A stretch of 64,000 nt of DNA. It comes from Colwellia psychrerythraea (lineage in GTDB: Bacteria; Pseudomonadota; Gammaproteobacteria; Enterobacterales; Alteromonadaceae). Position numbers and translations under genes: made by a program. The notes beneath the pieces are model-generated. The model did not search any database. It saw only the letters and a program-made list of their open reading frames with translations, and had not been told where the DNA came from. Position 1 is the first letter of the stretch. The number at the start of each line of letters is the position of its first letter. This document shows positions 55,161 to 64,000 of the stretch, piece after piece. The stretch spans positions 29,473 through 93,472 of the forward strand of contig MAAF01000091.1 in assembly GCA_002163005.1 (NCBI GenBank), in the 5' to 3' direction.

Positions 55161-56318
55161 ATGGACCTTTCACTAACTGAAGACCAAGCGATGATTAAAG
55201 ACATGGCAGCCAAGTTTGCACAAACTGAACTTGCGCCTGTGGCTGAAAAACTCGATCAACATGGTGATCGCGAACTGTTCTTATCAAATTTAAAGAAACT
55301 CGCTGAGCTCGGATTTATGGGCCTAAATATCGGTTCACAATACGGTGGCGCTGAAGCTGGCACTGTAGTCTTTAGTCTCGCAATGACTGAAATTTCACGT
55401 GCCTGCGCTTCAACAGCTGTCACCATGTCAGTCACTAATATGGTGGGTGAAGTCATTGAGTCTGTGGCTAGTGAAGCGCAAAAAGAAAAGTATCTACCTA
55501 AACTTTGTAGTGGTGAATATGCTGCAGGTGGCTTTTGTTTGACCGAGTCTGGTGCGGGTTCAGATCCATCAGGCATGAAAACTAAAGCTATTTTAGAAGG
55601 TGATGAATGGGTTATTAATGGCGCTAAGCAATATATCACTAGCGGAGAATATGCCGGTGTATTCGTATTATGGGCGGTAACTGACCCTAGTGCGCCAAGA
55701 GGTAAAGGTATTTCGTGCTTCTTAGTTGAAGCCGATGCACCGGGTTTGATTATATCACCAGCCGAGAAAAAAATGGGCCAACATGCTTCTGCTACTAACG
55801 AAGTGGTCTTTGATAATTGTCGACTACCTAAAGATGCCTTAATGGGCTCACTAAACCAAGGCTTTAAAGTCGCTGTATCTGAACTTGCTGGTGGTCGTAT
55901 CGGTATTGGTTCACTTTCTTTAGGTATAGGTTTAGCTGCCATCGATTTTGCCCGAGATTATGTTAACGAGCGTCAACAATTTGGTCAAAAGATAGCAAAG
56001 TTCCAAGGTATTCAATGGATGTTAGCCGATGCTTACACTGATCTAGAAGCAGCACGTTTATTACTGATGAACGCAGCAGATAAAAAAGACAAAGGACAGC
56101 CATTTGGTAAAGAAGCCTCAATGGCCAAACTTTTTGCTTCTGAAAAAGCTAATCAGGTTTGTTATACCGCACTGCAACTTATGGGCGGCGCCGGCTACAT
56201 TAAAGACTATCCACTAGAACGCTATGCGCGAGATGTTCGTGTGGCCTCTATTTATGAAGGCACGAGCGAAATTCAACGGGTGATTATCGCGCGTGATTTG
56301 TTACAAGAAATAAACTAA
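55161..56318 (+). CDS. acyl-CoA dehydrogenase
   Basis: FAD-dependent enzyme oxidising acyl-CoA to enoyl-CoA. The ATG at 55161 (AAAGAGAA upstream) gives 385 residues, the standard length; an earlier in-frame start is less likely. Motifs: GGFCLTESGAGSDPSGMKT (FAD/substrate loop), AKQYITSGEYAG, the ERQQFGQKIAKFQGIQWMLAD helix, LQLMGGAGYIKDYPLERYARDVR, and catalytic Glu366 in YEGTSEIQ. With an SDR of the 2-methyl-3-hydroxybutyryl-CoA dehydrogenase type and an alpha-methylacyl-CoA racemase downstream, a short 2-methyl-branched acyl-CoA is the likely substrate (inference). Confidence 0.94.
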   Translation: MDLSLTEDQAMIKDMAAKFAQTELAPVAEKLDQHGDRELFLSNLKKLAELGFMGLNIGSQYGGAEAGTVVFSLAMTEISRACASTAVTMSVTNMVGEVIESVASEAQKEKYLPKLCSGEYAAGGFCLTESGAGSDPSGMKTKAILEGDEWVINGAKQYITSGEYAGVFVLWAVTDPSAPRGKGISCFLVEADAPGLIISPAEKKMGQHASATNEVVFDNCRLPKDALMGSLNQGFKVAVSELAGGRIGIGSLSLGIGLAAIDFARDYVNERQQFGQKIAKFQGIQWMLADAYTDLEAARLLLMNAADKKDKGQPFGKEASMAKLFASEKANQVCYTALQLMGGAGYIKDYPLERYARDVRVASIYEGTSEIQRVIIARDLLQEIN

Positions 56319-56332
56319 TTTAAGGATTTACC

Positions 56333-57100
56333 ATGGATTTAAATAACAAAGTCGTTGTCGTAACTGGTGCCGCTTCAGGCTTAGGTTTAGTTACTTGCCA
56401 AGAATTGGCCAAACAAGGTGCAAAAATTGTTGCCTTTGACTTGAACGAAGATGCAGGAAATTCACTTGTGGCAACGTTAGGCGAAAAGTCTATTTTCGCT
56501 AAAGTAAATGTTACAGACGAAACTTCAGTTGTTGCTGGTATAAAAGCAGCCGTTGATGCTTTTGGCACTATTCACGCTTGTATTAATTGTGCCGGTATTG
56601 CTCCTGGTGGAAAAACCGTTGGTCGCAATGGCGCTTTAGCCTTAGAGAAATTCTCACAGGTTATTAATATCAACCTGATTGGTACCTTTAATGTACTACG
56701 TTTAGCTGCTGAGCAAATGGCGAAAAACGAACCCGATGCTAAAGGCGAACGTGGCGTAATTATTAATACTGCTTCAGTTGCCGCCTACGATGGTCAAGTG
56801 GGTCAATCAGCCTATAGCGCTAGCAAAGGTGGCATTGTTTCGATGACTCTACCTATTGCTCGCGATTTAGCGCCACTTGGTATTCGTATTATGACTATAG
56901 CACCGGGTATTTTCGATACCGCCATGATGAAAGGATTTAGTGACGAAGTCCGCGATCCGCTTATCAACATGGTGCAAAGTCCTAAACGTTTTGGTGACCC
57001 CGTTGAGTATGCTGATTTAGCAGCTCACATCATTACCAATAGTTACCTCAATGGCGAAGTTATTCGTCTTGATGGCGCTATTCGAATGGAGCCTAAATAA
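56333..57100 (+). CDS. SDR 3-hydroxyacyl-CoA dehydrogenase, HSD17B10-like
   Basis: NAD-dependent short-chain dehydrogenase, 255 residues. The cofactor motif is TGAASGLG (11-18), the acidic residue after beta-2 is Asp36 in VAFDLNE (NAD preference), and the catalytic residues are Ser148, Tyr161 and Lys165 (YSASKGG). The insertion with GERGVIINTASVAAYDGQVG and the ending DGAIRMEPK are typical of the 2-methyl-3-hydroxybutyryl-CoA dehydrogenase/HSD10 group acting in isoleucine and branched-chain breakdown. It follows the acyl-CoA dehydrogenase by 14 bp in the same operon and is followed by a terminator hairpin. Confidence 0.9.
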   Translation: MDLNNKVVVVTGAASGLGLVTCQELAKQGAKIVAFDLNEDAGNSLVATLGEKSIFAKVNVTDETSVVAGIKAAVDAFGTIHACINCAGIAPGGKTVGRNGALALEKFSQVININLIGTFNVLRLAAEQMAKNEPDAKGERGVIINTASVAAYDGQVGQSAYSASKGGIVSMTLPIARDLAPLGIRIMTIAPGIFDTAMMKGFSDEVRDPLINMVQSPKRFGDPVEYADLAAHIITNSYLNGEVIRLDGAIRMEPK

Positions 57101-57113
57101 AGTTTGCGTTTTG

Positions 57114-57140
57114 GGGAGCAAGTCATTGCTCCCTTTTTTT
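57114..57140 (+). terminator. rho-independent terminator after the SDR gene
   Basis: GGGAGCAA, loop GTCA, TTGCTCCC, then seven Ts. It separates the dehydrogenase pair from the racemase gene, so the latter is read by read-through or its own promoter. Confidence 0.9.
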
Positions 57141-57172
57141 CTGCTAATTTTAATTTTCTGTTGGAGTAGTCC

Positions 57173-58342
57173 ATGTTAAGTGATGTTAAAATTTTAGACC
57201 TATCCACCCTGCTTCCCGGCCCATACGCCTCAATGGTGCTTGCCGATCTCGGCGCAAAAGTTTTACGAGTCGAATCGCCAACTCGCGTTGATTTAGTCAG
57301 AGAAATGTCACCCCAAGTAGGCGCTTCTTCCGCTGCTCATCAATATTTGAACCGTTCTAAAGAATCCATTGCTCTCGATTTAAAACAAGCAGAAGCCATT
57401 GAAATTATAAAAGCGCTGGTCGAAGAGTATGATGTGGTGCTTGAACAGTTTAGGCCTGGCGTCATGGACAGGCTTGGTATTGGTTATGAAGTTCTAAAAG
57501 CAATTAACCCCAAAATAATCTATTGTGCAATCACTGGTTATGGTCAAACAGGGCCTTACAAAGATCGCGCGGGACATGATTTAAATTACCTCGCCATTGC
57601 TGGCATTAGCAGTTATTCCAAAAGAAAAGAACAATCGCCTATTCCTCAGGGCATTCAAATAGCTGATGTTGCCGGCGGTTCACTGCATGGTGTTATTGGT
57701 ATATTAACCGCTCTATATCACCGTCAACGAACAGGAGAAGGTCAAATGATTGATATCAGTATGACCGACTGTGCTTTTGCATTGAATGCAATGAGTGGTG
57801 CAGGTGCTCTCGCGGGTAATGAAATACCAACGGCTGAATCTCAACTGCTTAATGGTGGTACTTTTTATGACTATTATCAGACCAGCGATGGTCGTTACCT
57901 TTCTGTAGGTAGCTTAGAGCCACAATTCTTTAGTGGTTTGTGCCAACTACTCGACTTAGATCACCTACTGCTACTAGCGAACAAGGCCTCAGCGCAACAA
58001 CAAATTAAAGACAGTTTTACTTACGCTTTCATGCAAAAAACCTATGATCAATGGCAGGCAATATTTATCAAATTTGATTTATGTGTTGAGCCGGTACTTA
58101 ACCTAAAAGAAGCCAGTGAGCATCCTCAAATAGTTGCCAGAGAGTTGATTATTGATGTGCCACACCCGCATACAGGCATGCAAAAGCAGCTAGCTTGTCC
58201 CATTAAGTTTTCAAATTACCAACCTGAGTATCAACAAGCAGGTGGTGAGCTAGGAGTTAATGGCAAGCAAGTACTATCCAAACTGGGCTTAAGCAATAGC
58301 AGAATAACGGCACTTGAAAAAAAGGGGGTTGTTACGTTTTAG
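57173..58342 (+). CDS. CaiB/BaiF family III protein, alpha-methylacyl-CoA racemase-like
   Basis: Interconverts (2R)- and (2S)-2-methylacyl-CoA if its assignment is right. The 389 residues begin with the family motif ILDLSTLLPGPYASMVLADL and contain the CoA-binding region SIALDLKQAEA. The active-site set of the racemase branch is present: His135 in RAGHDLNYLAIAG, Asp165 in IADVAGGSLHG and Glu248 in VGSLEPQFF. The spacing of the first two equals that in the Mycobacterium enzyme. A plain CoA-transferase role is the alternative. It lies behind the acyl-CoA dehydrogenase and SDR genes, past a terminator. A fragment of a family C repeat follows the stop. Confidence 0.85.
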   Translation: MLSDVKILDLSTLLPGPYASMVLADLGAKVLRVESPTRVDLVREMSPQVGASSAAHQYLNRSKESIALDLKQAEAIEIIKALVEEYDVVLEQFRPGVMDRLGIGYEVLKAINPKIIYCAITGYGQTGPYKDRAGHDLNYLAIAGISSYSKRKEQSPIPQGIQIADVAGGSLHGVIGILTALYHRQRTGEGQMIDISMTDCAFALNAMSGAGALAGNEIPTAESQLLNGGTFYDYYQTSDGRYLSVGSLEPQFFSGLCQLLDLDHLLLLANKASAQQQIKDSFTYAFMQKTYDQWQAIFIKFDLCVEPVLNLKEASEHPQIVARELIIDVPHPHTGMQKQLACPIKFSNYQPEYQQAGGELGVNGKQVLSKLGLSNSRITALEKKGVVTF

Positions 58343-58365
58343 TTTGCAACGCCTTGAGTTGAAAT

Positions 58366-58409
58366 TGTTCAAGCACTTTTAAGCATGCGTCTTCAGGTAG
58401 TTTGGGTAC
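58366..58409 (+). repeat. right-end fragment of a family C element
   Basis: Ends CATGCGTCTTCAGGTAG and TTTGGGTACA, like the right end of C1 (CAGGTAGCTTGGGTATA). The rest of the element is missing. Confidence 0.5.
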
Positions 58410-58429
58410 ATATTCATTCCAATGCTATT

Positions 58430-58819
58430 TTATAACGTTGCAAGCCATTTATTGGCCTCATGAATTGATGTAGTGAAATTGTGTTTTACGCGTGCACGGT
58501 CATAACAGCGACTCATCTGAGTTTTTATTAAAGATTCACCTTCAACATTAATCAATACTATCGCGCAGGCTATTAGCCCTCTTGATCTTCTATTTATCAC
58601 AGTGTTAGTTAGTACTTGTTCTGCTTCAGGAGTAAATAAGCTTAATTGATGCAGTATGATTACTTGATTCCACTCCGATATTTCCAAAGTGTGGATGCAT
58701 GTCTCTAAGGCCTTTTCGTATTGTATTAGCAATTCTTCATTAAAAGGCCCCGTTGCATCGACTAGCAATAACTTACCTTCAATTTTGACCTCAAATAAAC
58801 CATGTTCCATGAAAACCAT
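58430..58819 (-). CDS. small STAS/SpoIIAA-like protein, 129 aa
   Basis: No named gene. The pattern of an N-terminal strand pair (HGLFEVKIEGKLLLVDATG), a long helix (LLIQYEKALETCIHTLE), a strand with WNQVIILHQ, a Thr/Asn helix and a final HEANKWLATL helix resembles SpoIIAA/STAS-like proteins and the 128-aa protein encoded at 13062-13448. It may bind a partner protein or the membrane. Monocistronic, between the racemase gene and a chemoreceptor gene. Confidence 0.6.
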   Translation of the reverse strand: MVFMEHGLFEVKIEGKLLLVDATGPFNEELLIQYEKALETCIHTLEISEWNQVIILHQLSLFTPEAEQVLTNTVINRRSRGLIACAIVLINVEGESLIKTQMSRCYDRARVKHNFTTSIHEANKWLATL

Positions 58820-59124
58820 TAAATAACCTATAATTATTATGATGCTTAAACTTGCCTAATTATAATAAAATAATCGACTAAAATTCGATATAAGATGACC
58901 TGAGTATTTTCTGTCTATTCAGGTCAATAATGCGCTGGTGGTTTACTACAAAAAAGTACCAATTTTATCACCCAGCCTACAAAGTTTAGCCCTGTCACTC
59001 GCACTGGCTAAATACCCATTGAGACAAGCTGACATCCTGCCGCCGTGGTATTGCCTAAAGTACAATTGCTAATTTTCATATAAAACTGCCTTTACCTATC
59101 ATGCATAACGTTAATGTATAACGG
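58820..59124. other. intergenic region, nothing recognised
   Basis: About 305 bp upstream of the STAS-like gene and downstream of a chemoreceptor gene. No repeat copy, terminator with a T-run, or gene was seen. Confidence 0.45.
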
Positions 59125-60609
59125 TTAAACTTTGAATTGGCTTGTTAATGATTGTAAATTATTAACATGGTCATCTAGCTCATTGGCTTTCACTTTGATT
59201 TGATTGATAAGTCCATTACTTTCTTGACCACTACTGACAATGCCATTGATATTAACGTCTAAAGAAGACGTCACACTACTTTGTTCTTGCACACTGGTGG
59301 AAATTTGTAGTGAAGTGTCACTGATATCATCACTTGCTGAAATGATTTTTGTAATATATTCAACCGAATGCAGCATCATTTCAGTTGTCTCTTCTCCTTT
59401 GGCTTTGCTGTTTTGTACAACCACTACAGCTGAACTCGTTCCTTGTTGTAATTCAGCTATCATTTGGCTAATTTCTTCGGTGCTTTGTTGAGTTCGGCTA
59501 GCTAAAGCTCTTACTTCATCAGCAACTACCGCAAAACCACGTCCTTGCTCTCCGGCTCGCGCCGCTTCAATAGCTGCATTAAGCGCTAACAAATTAGTTT
59601 GCTCTGCAATGGCTTTAATGACATCGATAACACTAACCATTTGATCAACCGTTGTCGCGAGTACACTTATCACTTGGCTAGCATTATCCAAGTCAGAAGA
59701 CAACTCATTCACTGATGACATTGACTTGTTAACCACTAGACCAACTTCATTGGCTTGCTCTTTTGCTTCAAATGCTGACTGAGAGGATTGCTGAGATGTT
59801 AACGAAATATCTTTTGTACTGGCTGCCATCTCAGTGATAGCTGTCGCTAACATGTCTATTTCAATATATTGCTTTTCAAATAATGCGTTAGCCTCACTCA
59901 CATCTGATTTTACTGCACTTGATGTCTCACTTATGACTTGGGTAGTGGTAATAATGGTATTAATCATAGCCTGAGTTTTATTAAAAAAATTATTAATTTG
60001 ACCCGCTAATTCACCCATTTCATCCTGCGTGTTTATTTCTAACCTTTTAGTTAAGTCACCATCACCGTGAGCAATATCTGTTACAGCGAGAATAACTTTT
60101 TTTAACGGATTAGTGACAATGACACGAGTAAGGATAAATAAGATAAGCACCAGCAAAACGTCCACTAACACCACACCGATGATAATTTGTATTAATGCGG
60201 CATTAATTTTTGTATTGATCGCTTGTTGGTCAATACTAATCACAATATCACCCACAATAGTTTCTTCGTCGTATTCATCATGAACCAGAGGTTGCTTTAT
60301 CTCTGTTCCCTTTATGCCTTGATTATGTTTGGTATATTTAACTTCACCGTCTACGGTTTTTATTTCAATACCGTAAACATAAGGGGTTTGTAATTCAGAT
60401 GAAGCTATTTTAACTATCTGATCAGATAAATCCATCCATATAGCCGCGGGTAAATTCAGTTTTAATCTTTCTGACACTAAAGTAATACTTCTATTTGCTT
60501 CAACTAATAAAGAGGATTTTACAACTTTATAGTCATATACTCCTTTCGCAATTAACACAATACTGACCAGAATGGTCGACATTACGATTAATCGAAATTT
60601 AATACTCAA
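59125..60609 (-). CDS. methyl-accepting chemotaxis protein
   Basis: 494 residues. First membrane span about 5-25 ([20 protein letters not shown]), a periplasmic sensor of about 110 residues (small Cache-like, with a [20 protein letters not shown] strand pair), second span about 138-163, then HAMP ([25 protein letters not shown]) and a signalling domain with [40 protein letters not shown]. The ligand is unknown. No other chemotaxis genes are near. Confidence 0.93.
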   Translation of the reverse strand: MSIKFRLIVMSTILVSIVLIAKGVYDYKVVKSSLLVEANRSITLVSERLKLNLPAAIWMDLSDQIVKIASSELQTPYVYGIEIKTVDGEVKYTKHNQGIKGTEIKQPLVHDEYDEETIVGDIVISIDQQAINTKINAALIQIIIGVVLVDVLLVLILFILTRVIVTNPLKKVILAVTDIAHGDGDLTKRLEINTQDEMGELAGQINNFFNKTQAMINTIITTTQVISETSSAVKSDVSEANALFEKQYIEIDMLATAITEMAASTKDISLTSQQSSQSAFEAKEQANEVGLVVNKSMSSVNELSSDLDNASQVISVLATTVDQMVSVIDVIKAIAEQTNLLALNAAIEAARAGEQGRGFAVVADEVRALASRTQQSTEEISQMIAELQQGTSSAVVVVQNSKAKGEETTEMMLHSVEYITKIISASDDISDTSLQISTSVQEQSSVTSSLDVNINGIVSSGQESNGLINQIKVKANELDDHVNNLQSLTSQFKV

Positions 60610-61401
60610 GTTAGAAAAAATATTGATAAGTTATTACTCCAAAGCTTAGTTTATGACAATGTTATTAAGGTCATAGATAAATTTACCGTCATTGTTTATT
60701 ACTTAAATGCTATTTCCAAGCCTTACCCAACGGTTTGGTAATAGACATTAAGCACAGTGAAATTGCATTGTTAAGTGTTTTAGTGGCTTCAATAGAAACT
60801 AAAGCATCGATCGTGCTAGTAAAACTTGCTGATTCGGGAGTAGCACGGATTCATAAGTGTTATGTTTGTGTATCAAATATCACTAATAAAGTAACGACTA
60901 ACAATCGATAATTAGTATTAATCCAAAAGAATTAGGGCTTTAGTGCTAGTACTTCTGGTGAGGAAATTTTAAGAAGAGGTTATTGTAATAAGAGCTAGAA
61001 TCAATTCATCTATAATGATTTTTACCACAAAAGAGAGATTAGCGGTAACAGCCAATTGAACAGGTTGGATTAGGCTTAGTAGCGATAACGTCCGTTTAAT
61101 GAGCAACAAAATTGTTGGTTCTAATAAGCGATACAGGAGCAACACCAACTGATAGTTAACATCCCTGCCCCTTTCATTAGTGGAAAAGCACTTAATACCG
61201 AAAAATTATCCACAAAATTATAACAAACGTGATCCTGAATATTACACTGTGTTTTTTAATCAATTATTCTAGTTATCTTCTTGTTATATTATTGTTTGTT
61301 TTACATAATATCTAGTGTTTAGTATTAACTCGTTATCAGGATATTTTAAATTTATGCATAACGCTCAAATAGGCATTGGCATCCTAAAATTCGTTAACAT
61401 T
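60610..61401. other. about 790-bp intergenic region without a recognised gene
   Basis: Between divergent chemoreceptor (-) and diguanylate cyclase (+) genes. All frames are broken by stops. It has slightly higher GC than other gaps around 61060-61170, as if a decayed gene. It does not contain a family A, B or C core. Confidence 0.5.
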
Positions 61402-63069
61402 ATGACAAAATATTCTGCATTCTTTATTCTTTTCTTATTTTCAATGATCGCCAATTCTATAAATGCACAACCTTACGTGGAGTTGGATAATCGCAATAAA
61501 ATTGAATTAAATGAACATAATCTCTGGTTCCAAACTCAGTCCCTAGATACCAACCCTAGCTTTTTAACATTAAGTAAATTGCACCAAGATGCCAATAGAG
61601 TCACGTCTACCTTCGGCGGGAGTGGCGCTTATTTTACCAAGATTAAATTAACCAATACCAAGGGTAAAAAAGATACTTGGTATGTTAATATTCATGCGGT
61701 TTACTTAGATGTAGGAACAGCTTATTGGCAACCTGAACATGGTGAAACAATACCATTAGAAAGCTTTGGTCAGATGGGAAGTGAAAATCCAAAGCTAGCT
61801 CATTCACAAGCTTTTTCTCTTCCAGTAAACCATGAAGAAAGCGGTACGCTTTGGGTTTATATTCAAGCGAAAATGTTCGCAACACCCGTTGTTGTAGAGC
61901 TTTACAGTAAAAAAGAGTTCTATAAGACTCAGTTCTTCATTAATAGCATCACCTCAATTTCATTTACAGTAATGATGACATTAGCGTTAATTGCTTTCTT
62001 TATATACCTTAGAACCAAGTATTTAGTTACCTTGGCTTGTACCGGTTATATTGGCATACAAGGCTTAGGCTGGTTTACTGCATCAGGAAGCTTTGGCCAT
62101 CTATTGACTGTATCGGCATTTAATCCTGTTTATAGCGGTATCGTTATCTTTCCTTTTGCGATAGCTTCTGCCAGCCAGTTCACTAAGTTGCTGTTTAACT
62201 GTCCGCAAGAACACCCTAAATTGACCTTAACATTTAATATACTATCAATAGTCTGCTTGAGCTTAGGCATTATTATGCCTTTTATCTCCTTTACGCAGAG
62301 CTTCTTAATATCACATATCATCGCAACTATATGGATTCCGCTTTGTATTGGTACTGGTATATTTATGCTCGCGAAAAATGATTTCAGAGCGAAGTATTAC
62401 TTAATAGGCAACCTGTTATATGGTTTCACTTTAGCTGGCTATATTTTATCTCATCTCTATAAAATTGACTGGGATATGCCACTCGAAGTGATTGTGCAAA
62501 TTGCCTTAACCATTGATTGCATGTGCATTCTGCTTTCCCTTTCAGAATGGTTGCAGATTCAACAAAAAGAATTTCATCGCAGTTATGCTATCTCACGTAT
62601 TGATCCATTAACGCAAATTGGCAACCGTTTTGCTCAAAATGAAAAACTGGCTAGTTTAAAAGGACACTACTGCATCACTTTTATTGACCTTGATGGCTTT
62701 AAAAAGATTAATGACAAATTCGGCCATGATGAAGGCGATAAAGTGTTGATTACAACAGCAGATATCATGCAAAAGAAACTGCAAGGGTTAGGTTCAATAT
62801 TTCGCTGTGGTGGCGATGAGTTTATTTGGGTGGTCGATATTGAAAGCTCACAACAAGTTAAACCACTATTAGGCCAATTGTCTGATTTATTAATAACAAC
62901 AGAAAAAGAGCTTCAACAAAGGGGCTGGAGTGACGCTGGCCTTAGTTTTGGAATAGCCACAAGTTTTGAAACCCTGAATCAATCAGAATGTTTATCACTA
63001 GCCGACCAACGTATGTATAAATACAAACAAGATAAGAAATCAATAAAGGGGTTGGCCGCTTGTAGCTAA
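61402..63069 (+). CDS. 7TMR-DISM diguanylate cyclase (GGDEF)
   Basis: A start at 61402 gives a clean signal peptide (YSAFFILFLFSMIANSINAQ); earlier in-frame starts at 61315 and 61354 would add a poor N-terminal tail. The periplasmic DISMED2-like sensor covers about residues 25-180 (NLWFQTQSLD..GGSGAYFTKIKLTN..WYVNIHAVYLD). It is followed by seven membrane spans (about 185-385), a short linker helix and the GGDEF domain with DPLTQIGNRFAQNEKL, FIDLDGFKKINDKFGHDEGD and GGDEF at 470-474. Makes cyclic di-GMP in response to an outside ligand. Monocistronic. Confidence 0.9.
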   Translation: MTKYSAFFILFLFSMIANSINAQPYVELDNRNKIELNEHNLWFQTQSLDTNPSFLTLSKLHQDANRVTSTFGGSGAYFTKIKLTNTKGKKDTWYVNIHAVYLDVGTAYWQPEHGETIPLESFGQMGSENPKLAHSQAFSLPVNHEESGTLWVYIQAKMFATPVVVELYSKKEFYKTQFFINSITSISFTVMMTLALIAFFIYLRTKYLVTLACTGYIGIQGLGWFTASGSFGHLLTVSAFNPVYSGIVIFPFAIASASQFTKLLFNCPQEHPKLTLTFNILSIVCLSLGIIMPFISFTQSFLISHIIATIWIPLCIGTGIFMLAKNDFRAKYYLIGNLLYGFTLAGYILSHLYKIDWDMPLEVIVQIALTIDCMCILLSLSEWLQIQQKEFHRSYAISRIDPLTQIGNRFAQNEKLASLKGHYCITFIDLDGFKKINDKFGHDEGDKVLITTADIMQKKLQGLGSIFRCGGDEFIWVVDIESSQQVKPLLGQLSDLLITTEKELQQRGWSDAGLSFGIATSFETLNQSECLSLADQRMYKYKQDKKSIKGLAACS

Positions 63070-63082
63070 CTAAATACCCAAA

Positions 63083-63682
63083 CTACTTAGTAGTTACCCA
63101 GAGAATTTGTGCATCATTCTCACTCACAGAAATCACCAAATGTCCCATCATCGCATCATAATATACGCTATCACCCTCGACCATGTTCACTGGCTCATAA
63201 AATTCAGTTAGTAACTGTACTTCACCATCAAGCACCAACATATACTCTTCACCACTATGGCGTACCCATTCGCCAAAGTCATCAAAGCTACGTGCGTGAA
63301 CTTTACATTTATATGGCATCATTTTCTTATTGCTAAATTGCGTGCAAAGTAATTCATGCTCATAAGTCGATGTTAAATGATAATTACCTTGATCTTTTAT
63401 CGTTACATCACGGCGCCCAGTGGCTTGAACCACTTTTGGTTTAGTAAATAATTGTGGTAACTCAATATTTAAACCTGTTGCTAACTTCTGCATCACGGTA
63501 AATGTTGGAGAGATTTGCTCATTCTCAATTTTAGATAATGTTGAGGGTGCTAAGTTAGTAAGATTAGCCGCCTCTTTTAGGGTTAGCTTATTCCTCGTTC
63601 GGATCGACTTTAGCTGCGCTCCGATGCCAATAGCTCCGACTACACGCACTTCATTTTTACTACTTACTACCGCCATTGGCAT
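63083..63682 (-). CDS. XRE-cupin transcriptional regulator
   Basis: The 199 residues contain an XRE helix-turn-helix (about 20-78, LKSIRTRNKLTLKEAANLTNLAPSTLSKIENEQISPTFTVMQKLA) and a C-terminal cupin_2 domain (about 130-197, VRHSGEEYMLVLDGEVQLLTEFYEPVNMVEGDSVYYDAMMGH). AAGGA lies at good spacing before the ATG. It is downstream of purU on the same strand but behind a hairpin, so it is a separate unit. It is not closely similar to the XRE-cupin regulator next to benE. The ligand is unknown; relatives control amino-acid and polyamine use. Confidence 0.9.
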   Translation of the reverse strand: MPMAVVSSKNEVRVVGAIGIGAQLKSIRTRNKLTLKEAANLTNLAPSTLSKIENEQISPTFTVMQKLATGLNIELPQLFTKPKVVQATGRRDVTIKDQGNYHLTSTYEHELLCTQFSNKKMMPYKCKVHARSFDDFGEWVRHSGEEYMLVLDGEVQLLTEFYEPVNMVEGDSVYYDAMMGHLVISVSENDAQILWVTTK

Positions 63683-63811
63683 GTATATATCCTTTTTTCT
63701 CTATTGCTCATCACGTCATTTATTACCCAGTGTGACCAGAGCAAGGGACATTAGCATATCTAAAACAGACATAAACATGTCTTTAAAAATTAAGCGCTAA
63801 CACTTAAATAA

Positions 63812-63859
63812 AATCAACGACATTGTTTACGCTAAAGTTAGTAAACTTTGTCGTTGATT
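63812..63859 (-). terminator. hairpin terminator of purU
   Basis: AATCAACGACATTGTTTAC pairs with GTAAACTTTGTCGTTGATT with two mismatches around a 10-base loop. It is followed on the minus strand by TTTATTTAAG and lies 5 bp after the purU stop. Confidence 0.65.
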
Positions 63860-63864
63860 CCTCA

Positions 63865-64000
63865 CTATTTAGAAAAGACCACGGTCTTTTTCCCATACAT
63901 GAATATTCGATGTTCAATATGACAACGAACTGCGCGAGACAGCGTTAAACATTCTATATCACGCCCTTTAGCCGCGAGATCTTGAGGATAGTAACCATGA
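63865..64000 (-). CDS. purU: formyltetrahydrofolate deformylase PurU (5' part beyond window)
   Basis: Only the last 44 codons are in the window, ending at TAG (complement of 63865-63867). They read HGYYPQDLAAKGRDIECLTL, then SRAVRCHIEHRIFMYGKKTV and VFSK. This is the C-terminal signature of PurU (DL..KGRD.E...L.RAV..H.E.R....KTVVF), which releases formate from 10-formyl-tetrahydrofolate. The rest of the gene lies right of the window. Confidence 0.88.
   Translation of the reverse strand, partial: HGYYPQDLAAKGRDIECLTLSRAVRCHIEHRIFMYGKKTVVFSK

Noticed and set aside
55256..55942. Antisense frame of 228 codons inside the acyl-CoA dehydrogenase gene
   Set aside because: Shadow of a strongly conserved gene on the other strand; Pro/Ser-rich low-complexity product and no start signals.
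60610..61401. Possible integron-type recombination site or decayed gene in the long gap
   Set aside because: I looked for paired RYYYAAC/GTTRRRY cores and for frame remnants and found none that line up.
1..64000. CRISPR array, complete prophage or rRNA operon
   Set aside because: There are no regularly spaced direct repeats. The nine dispersed repeats are long palindromes in single intergenic sites, only one coat-like small protein suggests phage, and no rRNA sequence was seen.

Overview
The window is AT-rich gammaproteobacterial DNA. Exported peptidases, a TonB-dependent receptor, a very large NAD-glutamate dehydrogenase, two chemoreceptors, GGDEF proteins and a Na+/H+ antiporter of the NhaC type point to a marine heterotroph of the Alteromonadales. 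My best guess is Colwellia or a close relative; this is inferred from gene content and not tested by a search.

Layout. 1-3.3 kb holds the 3' part of a large protein that joins a ClpB-type AAA+ module, a receiver-like domain and an FtsH-type AAA+/M41 protease. Its reading frame runs off the left edge. 3.3-7 kb has two small orphan genes (one like a filamentous-phage coat protein), oligopeptidase B and an IS3-type remnant. 7-15 kb carries small membrane and exported proteins, a RecX-like protein, a PAS-GGDEF protein, SOS-controlled umuDC and mtfA. 15-25 kb is an exported peptide/acyl-amino-acid utilisation block: CapA-like protein, solute-binding protein, D-aminoacylase, M14 carboxypeptidase and TonB receptor. 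25-38.6 kb is a glutamate block: NAD-glutamate dehydrogenase, a LysA-like PLP decarboxylase, gamma-glutamyltransferase, GltS, an NhaC-type antiporter and a LysR regulator. 38.7-44.1 kb holds a DsbA/DsbB-like pair, an M28 peptidase, a TPR lipoprotein, a DUF3943 outer-membrane protein and tRNA-Ser(UGA). 44.5-51 kb holds a chemoreceptor with duplicated CHASE3 domains, a BenE permease with its XRE-cupin regulator, a putative metal exporter and a pseudoazurin behind a Fur box. 51.8-58.3 kb holds a tandem nitrilase-like protein without catalytic cysteines, an AraC regulator, and an acyl-CoA dehydrogenase / SDR / alpha-methylacyl-CoA racemase cluster. 58.4-64 kb holds a small STAS-like protein, a chemoreceptor, a 7TMR-DISM diguanylate cyclase, an XRE-cupin regulator and the 3' end of purU.

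Two patterns cross gene boundaries. First, nine complete copies of about 265-315 bp palindromic, MITE-like elements lie in the intergenic spaces. They fall into three families (called A, B and C here) with different ends (all starting TATACC) but one shared central hairpin. There are also very short deletion forms. Second, a 15-bp dyad of the form ATAACCTNAGGTTAT lies upstream of four transcription units: the CapA-like gene, the TonB receptor, the PLP-decarboxylase/ggt/gltS operon and the NhaC/LysR unit. It fits the T-N11-A pattern of LysR sites. At the NhaC unit a family A element sits between the dyad and the gene, and subtracting its length restores the same 124-bp spacing seen at the ggt operon. 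This suggests one peptide/glutamate regulon, perhaps controlled by the LysR protein encoded at 37754-38644.
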